From Planktothricoides sp. SR001 (GTDB lineage: Bacteria > Cyanobacteriota > Cyanobacteriia > Cyanobacteriales > Laspinemataceae), in contig NZ_LIUQ01000006.1 in assembly GCF_001276715.1 (NCBI RefSeq), positions 2,707 through 66,706 on the forward strand: a DNA stretch of 64,000 nucleotides, read 5' to 3'. The translations under genes were made by a program, and so were the position numbers. Shown piece by piece: positions 11,943 through 20,550 of the stretch. Position 1 is the stretch's first letter; the number at the start of each line of letters is the position of its first letter. The notes under the pieces are model-generated. The model was not told the origin of the DNA. It was given only the letters and a program-made list of their open reading frames with translations, and did no database searches.

Positions 11943-12977
11943 TCAAATATTTGATACCGTTAAACCGGCCATCTCTGGGGGAGGAACTTGGGCTAAAGCC
12001 GCCAGAATCACCTCAACTCCCGCCCCAGGAACATGAGTATTTTCACTCAGATATCGTTTCCAAACACGACTCCCCGGTTGTCCATTAAACAATAACAACA
12101 AATGTCGGCTAATCTTATTTAAACTCAACCCTTGACTCAGCCAATACTCAATATAAGGCAGCATCGCCTCAACCACCTGATGCCGCGTCAGGGGCGTAGT
12201 ATTTTCCCCATAAATCTCCCGATCGCATTCCGCAAACAAATAAGGGCGATCGTAAGCTGCCCGACCAATCATCACCCCATCCACCAACTGCAAATGTGCT
12301 TTAACCTCGGCCAAAGTAGTCACACCGCCGTTAATTTCCACAAACAAATGGGGAAAATCTTGCTTTAAACGATACACATCACCGTAACGCAACGGCGGAA
12401 CATCGCGATTTTCCTTGGGACTTAACCCTTGTAACCAGGCTTTGCGGGCATGAACGGTAAACCGCTGACACCCAGCCCCAGAAACAACCCGGACAAAATT
12501 CGCCATATCCTCATAGCGATCGCGATCGTCAATCCCAATCCGATGTTTTACCGTAATCGGCAAATGGGTCGCTTGCTGCATAGCCTCCACTGCCCGGGCA
12601 ACTCGGTCTGGTTGGGCCATCAAACAAGCCCCAAAATTGCCATTTTGCACCCGACTGCTGGGACAACCGACATTTAAATTAATCTCGTCATAGCCAAAAT
12701 CCGTCCCAATGCGAACGCATTCCGCCAACTCCTGCGGATCGTCCCCCCCCAGTTGCAGGGATACGGGCTTTTCCTCTGGAGAAAAACCCAACAGTCGGGG
12801 GCGATCGCCGTGAATAATCGCTGCGGTCGTCACCATCTCCGTATATAACAGCGTCCGACGGGTAATCTGCCGCATAAAATAGCGAAAATGGCGATCGGTA
12901 TAATCCATCATCGGCGCCACACTTAACGGGTTGCCCTGGAGTGTTAATGGATTTATGCAATCTTTCAGAGTCATCAT
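11943..12977 (-). CDS. dusA: tRNA-dihydrouridine(20/20a) synthase DusA
   Basis: FMN-dependent reductase that reduces uridine to dihydrouridine in the tRNA D-loop. The 344-residue product has the DusA hallmarks: the FMN-binding opening VAPMMDYTDRHFR near residue 21, the NLNVGCPSSRVQNG segment and the GACLM motif that carries the catalytic cysteine, the TVKHRIGID strand, the VHARKAWLQGLSP loop typical of DusA, and the C-terminal phosphate-binding GVMIGRAAY segment. Length is normal for the family. The start is ambiguous by one codon because two Met codons are adjacent. It reads toward the CRISPR leader. Upstream is tandem-repeat DNA, so the promoter is not clear. Family assignment is firm. Confidence 0.97.
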   Translation of the reverse strand: MMTLKDCINPLTLQGNPLSVAPMMDYTDRHFRYFMRQITRRTLLYTEMVTTAAIIHGDRPRLLGFSPEEKPVSLQLGGDDPQELAECVRIGTDFGYDEINLNVGCPSSRVQNGNFGACLMAQPDRVARAVEAMQQATHLPITVKHRIGIDDRDRYEDMANFVRVVSGAGCQRFTVHARKAWLQGLSPKENRDVPPLRYGDVYRLKQDFPHLFVEINGGVTTLAEVKAHLQLVDGVMIGRAAYDRPYLFAECDREIYGENTTPLTRHQVVEAMLPYIEYWLSQGLSLNKISRHLLLLFNGQPGSRVWKRYLSENTHVPGAGVEVILAALAQVPPPEMAGLTVSNI

Positions 12978-13263
12978 TTATAGAACAGGGTGTAGGGTGT
13001 GGGGTGTGGGGTGTGGGGGGTGTGGGGGGTGTGGGGGAAGACAGTGATGCATTCGTAGGGGCGAATGGCCATTCGCCCGTAGTCGTAGGGGCGAATGGCC
13101 ATTCGCCCGTACAAAATAAATATCACTATTCACTATTTACTATTCACTATTCACTATTTACTATTTACTATTCACTATTCACTATTCACTATTCTCTATT
13201 CCCTACACCCTACACCCTCTCTTCCCCTACACCCTACACCCTACACCCTACACCCCAACCAAC
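12978..13263. repeat. Low-complexity heptamer and palindrome block
   Basis: The region upstream of dusA is built from short tandem repeats: GGTGTGG units at 12989-13037, two copies of a palindrome centred on GAATGGCCATTC (about 13055-13111), TATTCAC/TATTTAC heptamers from 13121 to about 13204, then CTACACC heptamers to 13253. Such short tandem repetitive sequences are typical of filamentous cyanobacterial intergenic DNA. No gene is supported here. Confidence 0.85.
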
Positions 13264-13272
13264 AAACAACAA

Positions 13273-13307
13273 AAAAGAGAATCACTTGTTGTTTGTGACT
13301 CTCTTTT
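13273..13307 (-). terminator. Intrinsic terminator after tRNA-Glu
   Basis: A near-perfect hairpin with arms AAAGAGAATCAC and GTGACTCTCTTT around a 9-base loop. Read on the minus strand it follows the tRNA 3' end by about 22 bases and ends in a T-run. It probably terminates the tRNA-Glu transcript. Confidence 0.75.
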
Positions 13308-13328
13308 GAGGTGCTTTTCCTTTGGGAA

Positions 13329-13401
13329 TACCCCCAGGGGAATTCGAATCCCCGTCGCCTCCGTGAAAGGGAGGTGTCCTAGGCCTCTAGACGATGGGGG
13401 C
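13329..13401 (-). tRNA. trnE: tRNA-Glu (anticodon TTC)
   Basis: The minus strand reads as a 73-nt tRNA starting GCCCCCATCGTCTAGAGG and ending in CCTGGGGGTA. The acceptor stem pairs GCCCCCA with TGGGGGT including a terminal G-U, the discriminator is A, the anticodon loop is CTTTCAC, and the T-loop is GATTCGAATTC. This is the cyanobacterial/chloroplast tRNA-Glu form, with no encoded CCA. In cyanobacteria this tRNA serves translation and also supplies glutamyl-tRNA for 5-aminolevulinate, the first step of chlorophyll and haem synthesis. Confidence 0.95.
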
Positions 13402-13483
13402 TAGGTTTTTGTTTGGGCTTGAGACTCACGTTATCTTAAGCGTTTTGTGCGCTTTGTGTTCGTTTGTCCCTCACACCTTTAAT

Positions 13484-13512
13484 ACCGTAACCTATCTTTT
13501 TAGATATGTCAA
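13484..13512 (-). promoter_or_regulatory. Candidate tRNA-Glu promoter
   Basis: On the minus strand TTGACA (13512-13507) is followed after 17 bases by TACGGT (13489-13484), about 80 bases before the tRNA 5' end. The -35 is perfect and the -10 is weak. A T/A-rich tract lies just upstream. Confidence 0.4.
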
Positions 13513-13611
13513 CCCCTAAACCAAAAAAAATTTAAAAAATTTTTTTGGGGCAAAATCACCCCTGGGTTGGCGGGGGACTTAAAAGGCTATAACCCTTGTC
13601 CTGCCTAGGCT

Positions 13612-14325
13612 TTATCGTTTATGTCCCTGGCAGAACCCCGGAACCATCCGGCACAACCGCTCCCGTAAGCGCGATCGCTGGCTTTCATCTAAAGCCGAAT
13701 TGGGCAACTCGGTTTCCACGCGGGGATTAAGGCTGGCGCCAGTGCGTCCGGTAAAAATCCAGACAATCGAACGAAAGCAGTCTCTCACAATGCGCCATCT
13801 TGATTCGCGGGGAAAATTTGGCGAAGGCACAGAAATGGGAGTCACAATGATGCCCTGACTCCCCAGGACAAAAGTAGCGATCGCTCGGGAACGGTCGATA
13901 TGATAATCCGACGTAATCAAATAGAGATGCCGCCGCTGGGCCCGAATAAAATCATCTACGGTGCAAGTAAAATTAGTCACCGTATCCGTAGCACAAGGAT
14001 CGTAGTGAATTTGCTCTGGGGGAATACCTGCTGCCGCAAAAATCCCGCTATATAAGCGCTTTTCCCTCTCCGAGCCCGCAGAAACCCAAATATCCAAACT
14101 CTGGTGAGACTGCCACAACTCAGCCGCAAATCTAATCCGGTTAGGATTGCCATTCAAGACTAAAATTGCCTGGGGTTCCGGTACTTGCCAGGAGGCGATC
14201 GCAATTCGCAGGGGAATAAAACTGACGCCAAAAATCAGCACAACCGCAAAGAGAACCAGGCAAAATCGGCTAAATCTTCTGGCGATCGACCTACTGCGGG
14301 ATATGGCTTTTGACTTAAGTTTCAT
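13612..14325 (-). CDS. YdcF/DUF218 family membrane-anchored protein
   Basis: Related to the YdcF/SanA/ElyC (DUF218) family, proteins of uncertain activity linked to envelope biology. I start at the Met at 14325 (MKLKSKAIS): the open frame extends 64 codons upstream, but that extension runs through palindromic intergenic repeats. The 237-residue product has a basic N-terminus, one transmembrane segment (about residues 24-45), then the DUF218 fold: QAILVLNGNPNR, IWVSAGS, DPCATDTVTNF and LITSDYHIDRSRAIATFVLG, which carry the conserved Asp, Thr/Asn and His/Arg positions. It sits just downstream of the radical SAM gene on the same strand, with about 170 bp of repeat DNA between them. Substrate unknown. 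Confidence 0.75.
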   Translation of the reverse strand: MKLKSKAISRSRSIARRFSRFCLVLFAVVLIFGVSFIPLRIAIASWQVPEPQAILVLNGNPNRIRFAAELWQSHQSLDIWVSAGSEREKRLYSGIFAAAGIPPEQIHYDPCATDTVTNFTCTVDDFIRAQRRHLYLITSDYHIDRSRAIATFVLGSQGIIVTPISVPSPNFPRESRWRIVRDCFRSIVWIFTGRTGASLNPRVETELPNSALDESQRSRLRERLCRMVPGFCQGHKR

Positions 14326-14348
14326 ATTCACAGGGGAAAATCGCAACT

Positions 14349-14378
14349 GTAGGGTGGGCAATATTTTGCCCACCCTAC
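14349..14378. repeat. Palindromic intergenic repeat
   Basis: A perfect palindrome with arms GTAGGGTGGGCAA/TTGCCCACCCTAC. A related TGGGCAATGCCCACCCTAC copy occurs near 50578-50598. It lies in the leader of the YdcF-like gene. Confidence 0.7.
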
Positions 14379-14497
14379 TATAGCTATAGCAATTCATGCG
14401 AGTGATGCGAAAATTTTTGTAGGGGCAATCCCCCCGTGGTTGCCCCTGAGCGTATGCGGGTTGGGGGGATCTGTTGCCGAATTTATCGAAAATGGGA

Positions 14498-16102
14498 TTA
14501 AGCCGCTGCGGACTCAATTTCCGGTTTCATTGCTTCGGTTTCAGCCATTGCCCGATCCGTAGCCGCTTTTGCTGCCAAATATTCGGCTAACTGGCTTTCG
14601 ATTTGCTGACGCACCAGGTCACGATAATCATAAAAATGTTCAAAGTGAGCGCAAACCGTCAAATAATGATCCCAAACCCGAGGATTCTGCTTAAAAATGT
14701 TATACAGATAAATCCAAAACTTACTGCGAGTTTCCCGCACCACTCCTTGACGCCAAAACAGAATCAATAAAGCGCGAATCGTCGTCCAGCTAACTAACTT
14801 CCGCCGTTGCACCCGATTTCTCGGTGCGCCTAACATTAGAAAATGACGATAAGTGCGCTCTAAAAATTGCATTGGCTCGTAAATTTTCCAAAAGGCGTCA
14901 ATATATTCGCGAGCAATATCTTCAATCGGTCGAGTCGGGACAAAGTTCATCAAAGTTGTCTGGTTGCCAGCCGCTTGTTGGTTGAGCATACGTCCTTCCT
15001 TCGTCAGACGATGCCACAGGGCTGTATCTGGCAGCGCTTGCAACATACTAAACATGGCAATAGGGATGGAAGTTTGCTGGACAAACCGGGCTACGCGATC
15101 GCCTGCCCCTGGTTTTTCCCCATCAAAACCAATAATAAACCCAGCCATCACCCGCAACCCAGCGCGAATAATCTTCTCCACCGAATCGCTCAGAGAATCG
15201 CGAGTATTTTGGAACTTCTTAGTTAGAGTTAAACTAGCTTCATCGGGAGTTTCAATTCCCAAAAATACCGCAATAAAATTGCAGTCAACCATCATTTCCA
15301 TCAACTCTGGATCGTTAGCCAAATCCACCGAAGCTTCTGTATGAAACTTGAAATGATAATTATGTGCTTCTTGCCATTTCTTTAACTCTTTTAGCAATAA
15401 CTTAACATTGCGTTTATTGCCAATAAAATTGTCATCTACCAAGAAAATACTTTGGTCAAAGCCCAACTCATAAAGGCGGTCTAATTCAGCTAACAACTGC
15501 TCTGGAGTTTTCGTCCGGGGTTTGCGCCCATAAAGCACAATAATATCGCAGAATTCGCATTGGAATGGGCAACCGCGAGAAAACTGAATCGCCATTGAAT
15601 CATAAGCATCTTTATCCACCAATTCAAACCGAGGAATTGGGGTAGAGGTGACATCGGGTTTTTCTCCATTCGCCCGAAAAACCCCACGAGTTTCGCCGCG
15701 TTCTAGGGCTGCCACAAACATGGGCAGGGTAATTTCCCCTTCATCCAAAATTAAATAATCCACCCCAGCTTCTTCCGGTTCATGGGGTAATGCCGTGGCA
15801 TAAGGCCCACCCACAGCCACAGGTTTGCCTCGGCGTTTGGCTTCCCGAATTTGCGCCAATAAATCCTCTTTTTGGACAATCATTCCAGACAGAATCACCA
15901 GTTCCGCCCAATCCCAATCTGCTTCGGTGGTTTCCTGAATATTGCGATCGACTAATTTATATTCCCATTCATCAGGAAGAATGGCGGCGACCGTAATCAA
16001 ACCCAGAGGAGGTAGCAGGGCTTTACGACCAACTAACTCTAGACTTTTTTCAAATGACCAGAAACTTTTCGGAAATCGAGGATAAATCAGTAAAACTCGC
16101 AT
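14498..16102 (-). CDS. B12-binding radical SAM protein, HpnP-like
   Basis: Cobalamin-binding radical SAM enzyme with a DUF4070-type C-terminus. The closest functional relatives I can name are the hopanoid methylases (HpnP type), but paralogues of unknown substrate are common in cyanobacteria. From the Met at 16102 (MRVLLIYPRFPKSFW, the usual opening of this group) the product has about 534 residues. An N-terminal B12-binding Rossmann domain is followed by the [4Fe-4S] motif CPFQCEFC (CxxxCxxC), then the barrel segments FLVDDNFIGN, FHTEAS, FLGIETPDE and GFIIGFDGE. Eleven codons of open frame upstream lack family similarity. The gene stands alone with its own leader. Whether it methylates hopanoids cannot be told from sequence alone. 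Confidence 0.8.
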   Translation of the reverse strand: MRVLLIYPRFPKSFWSFEKSLELVGRKALLPPLGLITVAAILPDEWEYKLVDRNIQETTEADWDWAELVILSGMIVQKEDLLAQIREAKRRGKPVAVGGPYATALPHEPEEAGVDYLILDEGEITLPMFVAALERGETRGVFRANGEKPDVTSTPIPRFELVDKDAYDSMAIQFSRGCPFQCEFCDIIVLYGRKPRTKTPEQLLAELDRLYELGFDQSIFLVDDNFIGNKRNVKLLLKELKKWQEAHNYHFKFHTEASVDLANDPELMEMMVDCNFIAVFLGIETPDEASLTLTKKFQNTRDSLSDSVEKIIRAGLRVMAGFIIGFDGEKPGAGDRVARFVQQTSIPIAMFSMLQALPDTALWHRLTKEGRMLNQQAAGNQTTLMNFVPTRPIEDIAREYIDAFWKIYEPMQFLERTYRHFLMLGAPRNRVQRRKLVSWTTIRALLILFWRQGVVRETRSKFWIYLYNIFKQNPRVWDHYLTVCAHFEHFYDYRDLVRQQIESQLAEYLAAKAATDRAMAETEAMKPEIESAAA

Positions 16103-16514
16103 ATATGTTCTCTGTGAAACAACACTTGTAATCAATTACTAAACTAGGATATATTGTCCAGGCTTTATCGGTTGATTCTGCGGGGAGTTTAGTTTCCTGG
16201 CGAAGCATTCGCGCATAAACTTTTCGGCTTAGGTTTAGAGATAAATCCGCGAATGCTTCGCCCCTACAGGCTGATTTACACAATCGGGATGATCCTACTA
16301 AGGCAAAATCATTTCCAAGGACAAAGCCATTGTCAACTTCCTAGTTTAGTTTTCCTCAAAATCGCGTGAAGTCATCATTGGTTGCACCATTCTCTCTAAA
16401 ACAAAGGCAATAGTTCCATCATATCTCAAAGAATATTTTAATCAGAAACCTCCAGCAATTTTTGAACATTATAACTTTTGACGATAATATAACGTAGCAG
16501 CAAAATTGGCAGCT
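16103..16514. other. Gene-free stretch with inverted repeat 16199-16267
   Basis: Between the radical SAM gene and the SLH lipoprotein. The only structure seen is an inverted repeat at 16199-16267, with GGCGAAGCATTCGCG on the left and GCGAATGCTTCGCC on the right, about 40 bases apart. It belongs to the same family as copies at 19633-19702 and 32133-32202. Nothing coding was seen in 16268-16514. Confidence 0.7.
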
Positions 16515-17960
16515 TTATGGGGTGGACTGAGTAGGCTGAGTAGGCTGAGTAGACTGAGTAGGCTGAGTGGACTGAGTAGCGGACAAGGCTAGGGCATCCG
16601 CAGCCGATCGCCCTTCTCCAGAAATGCCGAAATGCCAGAGCACTGCTGCCGCTTCAGCGCGAGTCACCGTCTTTTGGGGCTGAAACAAGGTGGTATAACC
16701 AAAAGCGCGGCGAATATTGGCCAAATCGCCATTTTGGTGATCGGCCAAAACTGCCCGCAGCGCCCTCGGATCGATTTTACTGGTGTCTTGAAAACCCCAC
16801 GTTTCCTTAACTGTATCCACGGAAGCGGTGGGAAGCGATCGCCGAATATCCAGAGGAACTTTCCACAGGATCAAATCTTGCCTAGTCAGGGGTTGGTCGG
16901 GGCTAAAAGTCACCGTGGTGGTTTCCCCAGCCAAAGAACTGGGAATAATTCCCGCTTCCGCTAACCCTTGAATCACCGGAAAATCCGGGTCACTGATGGG
17001 CACATCTTGAAAAGCTGGTTGAGCATTAGTAGTCGCTACACGAATTTGTTTACTCGGTTGGTTGGCATAAATTTTATTATTCGCCAACATCAGCCATTGG
17101 GCGTATTGACGACGAGTAATAACTTTATTCGGTTCTAAGACCTTACCATTCTGTCTATTGATTTCTTTACTGACGGGGATTTGCAACACCCCTAGTTTAC
17201 TCAAGTCTTGGATATATGAGCGTAACGGTTCGGGGGCTTGGTCAAGATCGGTAGAAATCGCGGTTTCTGTAGTTTCTGCGGTTTGTGGTGCAGTGGATGC
17301 GATCGTCTCAGGGGTGGTTTTTGGGGTAGTTGCCACCTCATCCGAGTCAAGACGATGGTAAGAAATCAGATATTGTGTCGGTAAAGGGGTGGGACTTTGG
17401 GGATTAGATGCTGCGGCATCGGGCTTTTGAACTATGGAAAAAGTGACTTCTAGATTCTCTTGACGAGCGATGATTTTATCTCCCTGAATATCCGGTTGAC
17501 TATCGGTGGATGCCCCAACCAACTGCCAATTATTTTTTTGCAACTCCGATTGCCAAAAAGTCCTCACCTGTTCGGGACTATCATCAGTCTGCCAACGGGT
17601 AGAGACGATCTGCCCGGTTTTTGGCGGTGTGGGAACCGATGGGGTTTCCGTAGCCGCTTGGAGTTGTTCGGTTTCCACTGCCAGCAGTTTTGCCCCTGGA
17701 TATAAAGGAATCTCAAAGGGGAAATCCTGGGGTAATGCCACGGTTGAGGCCGGAGTGGGAGTGGTTGGTTGGACGAGATCGGGCTGATTCTCTTTCAGTT
17801 GCGGATCCGCTTCTAATGAACGTTGTAGTGATTCGCCTGCCGGACTATTCGCACAAGAGGTCAGAAGCATTAAGAGTACAATCGTGGAAATGAGCGATTT
17901 GCTTTCGCGATCGCCAAGGCGGAATCGCAAACAGGATAGGTTAGGCAGCATCACATTCAT
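16515..17960 (-). CDS. SLH-domain lipoprotein
   Basis: Predicted envelope lipoprotein with S-layer-homology repeats. I start at the Met at 17960 (MNVMLPN); the earlier frame start gives an unconvincing N-terminus. A hydrophobic segment ends in the lipobox LLTSC. Then come a Thr/Pro-rich linker, a region resembling cyanobacterial outer-surface modules (QDFPFEIPLYPGAKLL, then a WxxxLQKNNWQLV strand), and two to three degenerate SLH motifs in the C-terminal half (TRRQYAQWLMLANN, FSPDQPLTRQDLILW, KTVTRAEAAAVLWHFG). The last 25 residues are a QPTQST tandem repeat, visible in DNA as 9-bp GTAGGCTGA units at 16524-16580. In cyanobacteria such proteins often bind peptidoglycan or bridge to the outer membrane. 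Confidence 0.82.
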   Translation of the reverse strand: MNVMLPNLSCLRFRLGDRESKSLISTIVLLMLLTSCANSPAGESLQRSLEADPQLKENQPDLVQPTTPTPASTVALPQDFPFEIPLYPGAKLLAVETEQLQAATETPSVPTPPKTGQIVSTRWQTDDSPEQVRTFWQSELQKNNWQLVGASTDSQPDIQGDKIIARQENLEVTFSIVQKPDAAASNPQSPTPLPTQYLISYHRLDSDEVATTPKTTPETIASTAPQTAETTETAISTDLDQAPEPLRSYIQDLSKLGVLQIPVSKEINRQNGKVLEPNKVITRRQYAQWLMLANNKIYANQPSKQIRVATTNAQPAFQDVPISDPDFPVIQGLAEAGIIPSSLAGETTTVTFSPDQPLTRQDLILWKVPLDIRRSLPTASVDTVKETWGFQDTSKIDPRALRAVLADHQNGDLANIRRAFGYTTLFQPQKTVTRAEAAAVLWHFGISGEGRSAADALALSATQSTQPTQSTQPTQPTQSTP

Positions 17961-18102
17961 ATTTAAGCAATGATCGTTGTCAATTTTAAATGAATTAGAT
18001 GGGCTTCGGAGCAAAATCATCTGCGATCGCCCAGAAATTCCCACCCAAGGGACAATTTTTGGGATTCCCAGGGGAAATTGGAGGTACTTGGAGGTACATT
18101 GA

Positions 18103-18324
18103 ATGATCGAACCGAATTTTCAAGCAATGAGCCAAAAAGAATTGCAGAAATATATGCTGGCTCATCGAGACAGTCAAGAGGCATTTTATGCTTATATAGA
18201 CAGGTTACATCAAGAAGGAAACTGGGTGGAGATGCCGCCAGTGGATTCGGTTGAGGATTTAGAACAATATCCAGAATTTACCGCCCGATTTCGTAAAGAC
18301 TCTCTCCCCAAAAATCAAGGATAG
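18103..18324 (+). CDS. Small DUF6887-like protein
   Basis: A 73-residue protein resembling a small cyanobacterial family (DUF6887-type: PNF..MS..EL..YMLAHR...EAFYAYIDRL). A good ribosome binding site, GGAGG, lies 8 bases before the ATG. In many cyanobacteria this family sits beside a second small gene in what looks like a paired module; no partner is visible here, since the next gene is bioF on the other strand. Function unknown. Confidence 0.65.
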   Translation: MIEPNFQAMSQKELQKYMLAHRDSQEAFYAYIDRLHQEGNWVEMPPVDSVEDLEQYPEFTARFRKDSLPKNQG

Positions 18325-18341
18325 TTTTTTCCCCCGAAAAA

Positions 18342-18433
18342 AAACCGGGTTTGTGTCGTGGATATGTAAGGGCGGGATTCACACCAATGGTTTGAATCCC
18401 GCCCTTACTCTGAGTTACAAAAAACCCGGTTTC
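18342..18433. repeat. Nested palindromic repeat
   Basis: An outer AAACCGGG/CCCGGTTT pair encloses an inner inverted repeat, GTAAGGGCGGGATTCA and its complement. It lies between the DUF6887-like gene and the convergent bioF end and overlaps the last codons of bioF, so it may act as a bidirectional terminator. Confidence 0.6.
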
Positions 18434-19610
18434 AAGGGTTGCCAAATTGGGATAAAACATTGACTAAAAATTGGCAATGTTCTAACTCGTGAGTAGCCAT
18501 AACGGTAATGCGAATTCGGCTAGTAGGCACCGTGGGGGGACGCACCGCCGCCGCCCAAATTCCCGCCGCTTTTAGTTCGCTTCCGGCGGCTAAAACTGCG
18601 GCCGCATCAGACATTTGCAGGGCAAAAATTGGCGACTGAGAGGGCAGGATTTTCCAGCAAGATGGCAGTTTGGTGGCAAATTCTTGTTCCAAATAGGCGA
18701 TATTTTGCCAAAGTTTTTGCCGTCTTTCCGGTTCAGCGCGAATAATGGCGATCGCTTCCAAAGCGGCAGCCGTATCCCCAGGGGATAACCCGGTAGTATA
18801 AATCCAACTGGGGGCGCGGTTCCGCAAAAAGTCGATTAAACTGGCACTTCCGGCAATATAACCGCCCAAACTGCCCAAAGCTTTACTTAAAGTCCCCATT
18901 TGAATTAAAGGTTTGCCCGTGCAGCCAAAGTGTTCTACAGCCCCCGACCCAGTTTCGCCTAAAACTCCCGTACCGTGGGCTTCATCCACTAACACCATAC
19001 AGTCAAATTCTGCGGCCAAATTTAACAATTCTGGTACTTGACAAATATCCCCATCCATGCTGAAGACGGTATCAGAAAGAATCAGGCAGCGTCGATGTTG
19101 ATGACGATGTTGTTCTAAGAGGGTTTTTAACTCTTCTATTTGGTTATGGGAATATTCTTTGAATGTGGCGCCGCTGAGAATGGCACCATTTTTTAAACAA
19201 GAGTGATTATATCGATCGCCGAGGATTAAATCTCGTTGCCCAACTAAAGCAGCGATCGCGCCAATATTCGCCAAATAACCAGAAGAAAATACGATCGCCG
19301 CATCGGTTTGTTTCCAGTCGGCGATCGCTGCTTCTAACTGCTGGTGTAGGGGTCGATTTCCGGTAATTAAACGCGACCCCGTAGCCCCAGTCCCATAAGT
19401 TTGGGTGGCTTTAATTGCGGCTTGAATTAGGCGATCGTCCCCCGCTAAACCGAGATAATCATTACTGGCAAAATTCATCAGTTTTCTGCCTTCTACTTGT
19501 ACCAATGACCCCGGCAAACTTTCTATAGTTTGGGGCGATCGATGCCAGTTAGCCCGGTGAATTGCTGAGAGAGATTTTTCTATCCAACTATATGGGTTTT
19601 CAGGATTCAT
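18432..19610 (-). CDS. bioF: 8-amino-7-oxononanoate synthase
   Basis: PLP-dependent enzyme that condenses pimeloyl-thioester with alanine in the first committed step of the biotin ring pathway. The 392-residue product is of normal length. Visible motifs are the FASNDYLGLA substrate region near residue 47, TGSRLITGN, FSSGYLANIGAIAAL, DRYNHSC, LSDTVFSMDGD, LVDEAHGTGVLGETG with the cofactor Asp, and the GTLSKALGS loop holding the Schiff-base lysine. No other biotin gene lies nearby. The last codons run into a palindromic repeat. Other alpha-oxoamine synthases (Kbl, HemA) are related, but the motifs fit BioF best. Confidence 0.93.
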   Translation of the reverse strand: MNPENPYSWIEKSLSAIHRANWHRSPQTIESLPGSLVQVEGRKLMNFASNDYLGLAGDDRLIQAAIKATQTYGTGATGSRLITGNRPLHQQLEAAIADWKQTDAAIVFSSGYLANIGAIAALVGQRDLILGDRYNHSCLKNGAILSGATFKEYSHNQIEELKTLLEQHRHQHRRCLILSDTVFSMDGDICQVPELLNLAAEFDCMVLVDEAHGTGVLGETGSGAVEHFGCTGKPLIQMGTLSKALGSLGGYIAGSASLIDFLRNRAPSWIYTTGLSPGDTAAALEAIAIIRAEPERRQKLWQNIAYLEQEFATKLPSCWKILPSQSPIFALQMSDAAAVLAAGSELKAAGIWAAAVRPPTVPTSRIRITVMATHELEHCQFLVNVLSQFGNP

Positions 19611-19632
19611 AGATTAGACTTAGGCAATTTAA

Positions 19633-19702
19633 GGGCAAAGCATTCGCGGATAAATTTCTGATTTTAACCGAAAAATTATCGGAGCGAATGCTTTGCCCCT
19701 AC
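19633..19702. repeat. Inverted repeat of the GCATTCGC family
   Basis: Arms GGGCAAAGCATTCGC and GCGAATGCTTTGCCC about 40 bp apart. The right arm overlaps the last nine codons of the neighbouring gene, so that protein's C-terminus (VGAKHSLR) is repeat-encoded. Confidence 0.75.
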
Positions 19703-20074
19703 AAAATTGGCATCTTTTGAGGCAGATTCGACGAGAATTGGATCGATCGTTTGGCTGCGATCGCGCTGGAGAAACTCATCTAACAGGTTAAAGAAATAAT
19801 CAAAAGCTGCTTTTTCGTCGATACAGGTCAGCAAAATAATTTTATCCCACCCATTAACCGTATGAATGGATAAGCGATTTTGCAGCCAGGGTTGAAAGTT
19901 TTTGTAAAAGTCACTTTCTGCTTCCGTGTTAGTAATGCCCATTTCTGACCGAGCAAATCGATAGCCAAGAATGAACATTCTTAAATGAGTAATCGAACTC
20001 GTTCCCAGGTAAAGTGCCGGTTTTATCTTGATTTTATCCAGTAGATTAAATAATGTACTCATCTTTTTTTCCAT
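19676..20074 (-). CDS. Unrecognised protein, candidate immunity partner
   Basis: A product of about 132 residues that I do not recognise with certainty. It opens STLFNLLDKIKIKPALYLGTSSITHLRMFILGYRFA, which suggests a small alpha/beta protein; then FQPWLQNRL and a C-terminal FFNLLDEFLQRD. Two starts are possible (20074, or the Met four codons later at 20062, which follows an A/G-rich tract). The gene lies 16 bases downstream of the papain-fold toxin-like gene on the same strand, the usual place for an immunity gene, which is the only basis for the suggestion. The C-terminus is encoded by an inverted repeat and may be an altered end. Confidence 0.5.
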   Translation of the reverse strand: MEKKMSTLFNLLDKIKIKPALYLGTSSITHLRMFILGYRFARSEMGITNTEAESDFYKNFQPWLQNRLSIHTVNGWDKIILLTCIDEKAAFDYFFNLLDEFLQRDRSQTIDPILVESASKDANFVGAKHSLR

Positions 20075-20090
20075 ACAATTAATTAAATCC

Positions 20091-20474
20091 CTAAAACTCC
20101 GAAATCACTTCAACATCAAATTCATTAGATAATGAGGTAAAATCTTTAATCCAATCATCGGGCAAAAGTCCCTCTGTAGAAAGATTATCAAAGATTTTGC
20201 CAAACACTTCGACTCCATAATGAACGCCATTTTCCGTAATAGTTTCCGTACAACCGATTTTTTCTAGTCGTTCGCTGAGAATAAAGTCTTCATAATCGTA
20301 TCGAGTCGAGAGTCGCCAAATTTTTCCTGGGATTCCACGTTGTTTAAGCCATACTGTGAGGGTGCGAGCGCATTCCTCACAGTGGAGCAATGGAAATCGG
20401 ATAACAAGGCGACCGATCGCGGCATAAATTTCCGCGATCTCAGCATCATCAGGACGATTTTTCAGGAAAAACAC
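20091..20474 (-). CDS. Papain-fold toxin (Tox-PL-2-like)
   Basis: Resembles the papain-fold toxin 2 domain of polymorphic toxins, which may act as a peptidase or deamidase. The 127-residue product is a bare domain: FPLLHCEECARTLTVWLKQRGI carries the presumed catalytic Cys, NGVHYGVEVFGKIFDNLS carries the His with a following Asp, and LPDDWIKDF closes the fold. It has no secretion or trafficking domain. The frame opens with GTG right next to an AAGGAGG ribosome site, too close to be ideal, so the true start is uncertain. It lies between a 67-residue unknown gene and a candidate immunity gene, all on one strand with short gaps. It could act as an intracellular toxin-antitoxin module rather than a secreted effector. 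Confidence 0.7.
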   Translation of the reverse strand: MFFLKNRPDDAEIAEIYAAIGRLVIRFPLLHCEECARTLTVWLKQRGIPGKIWRLSTRYDYEDFILSERLEKIGCTETITENGVHYGVEVFGKIFDNLSTEGLLPDDWIKDFTSLSNEFDVEVISEF

Positions 20475-20550
20475 CTCCTTACTTAAAGAACGGCTTCATT
20501 GTAACTTTTTATCCACCGCATCTTCGCTTCCGGGCACGCCAATTCTTATC

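Noticed and set aside
13095..13309. Open frames in the repeat block upstream of dusA
   Set aside because: Encoded peptides are heptamer repeats (LFTIHYS...), with no ribosome site.
14326..14517. 64-codon N-terminal extension of the YdcF-like protein
   Set aside because: It reads through palindromic repeats and overlaps the end of the upstream gene; the Met at 14325 precedes a good membrane anchor.
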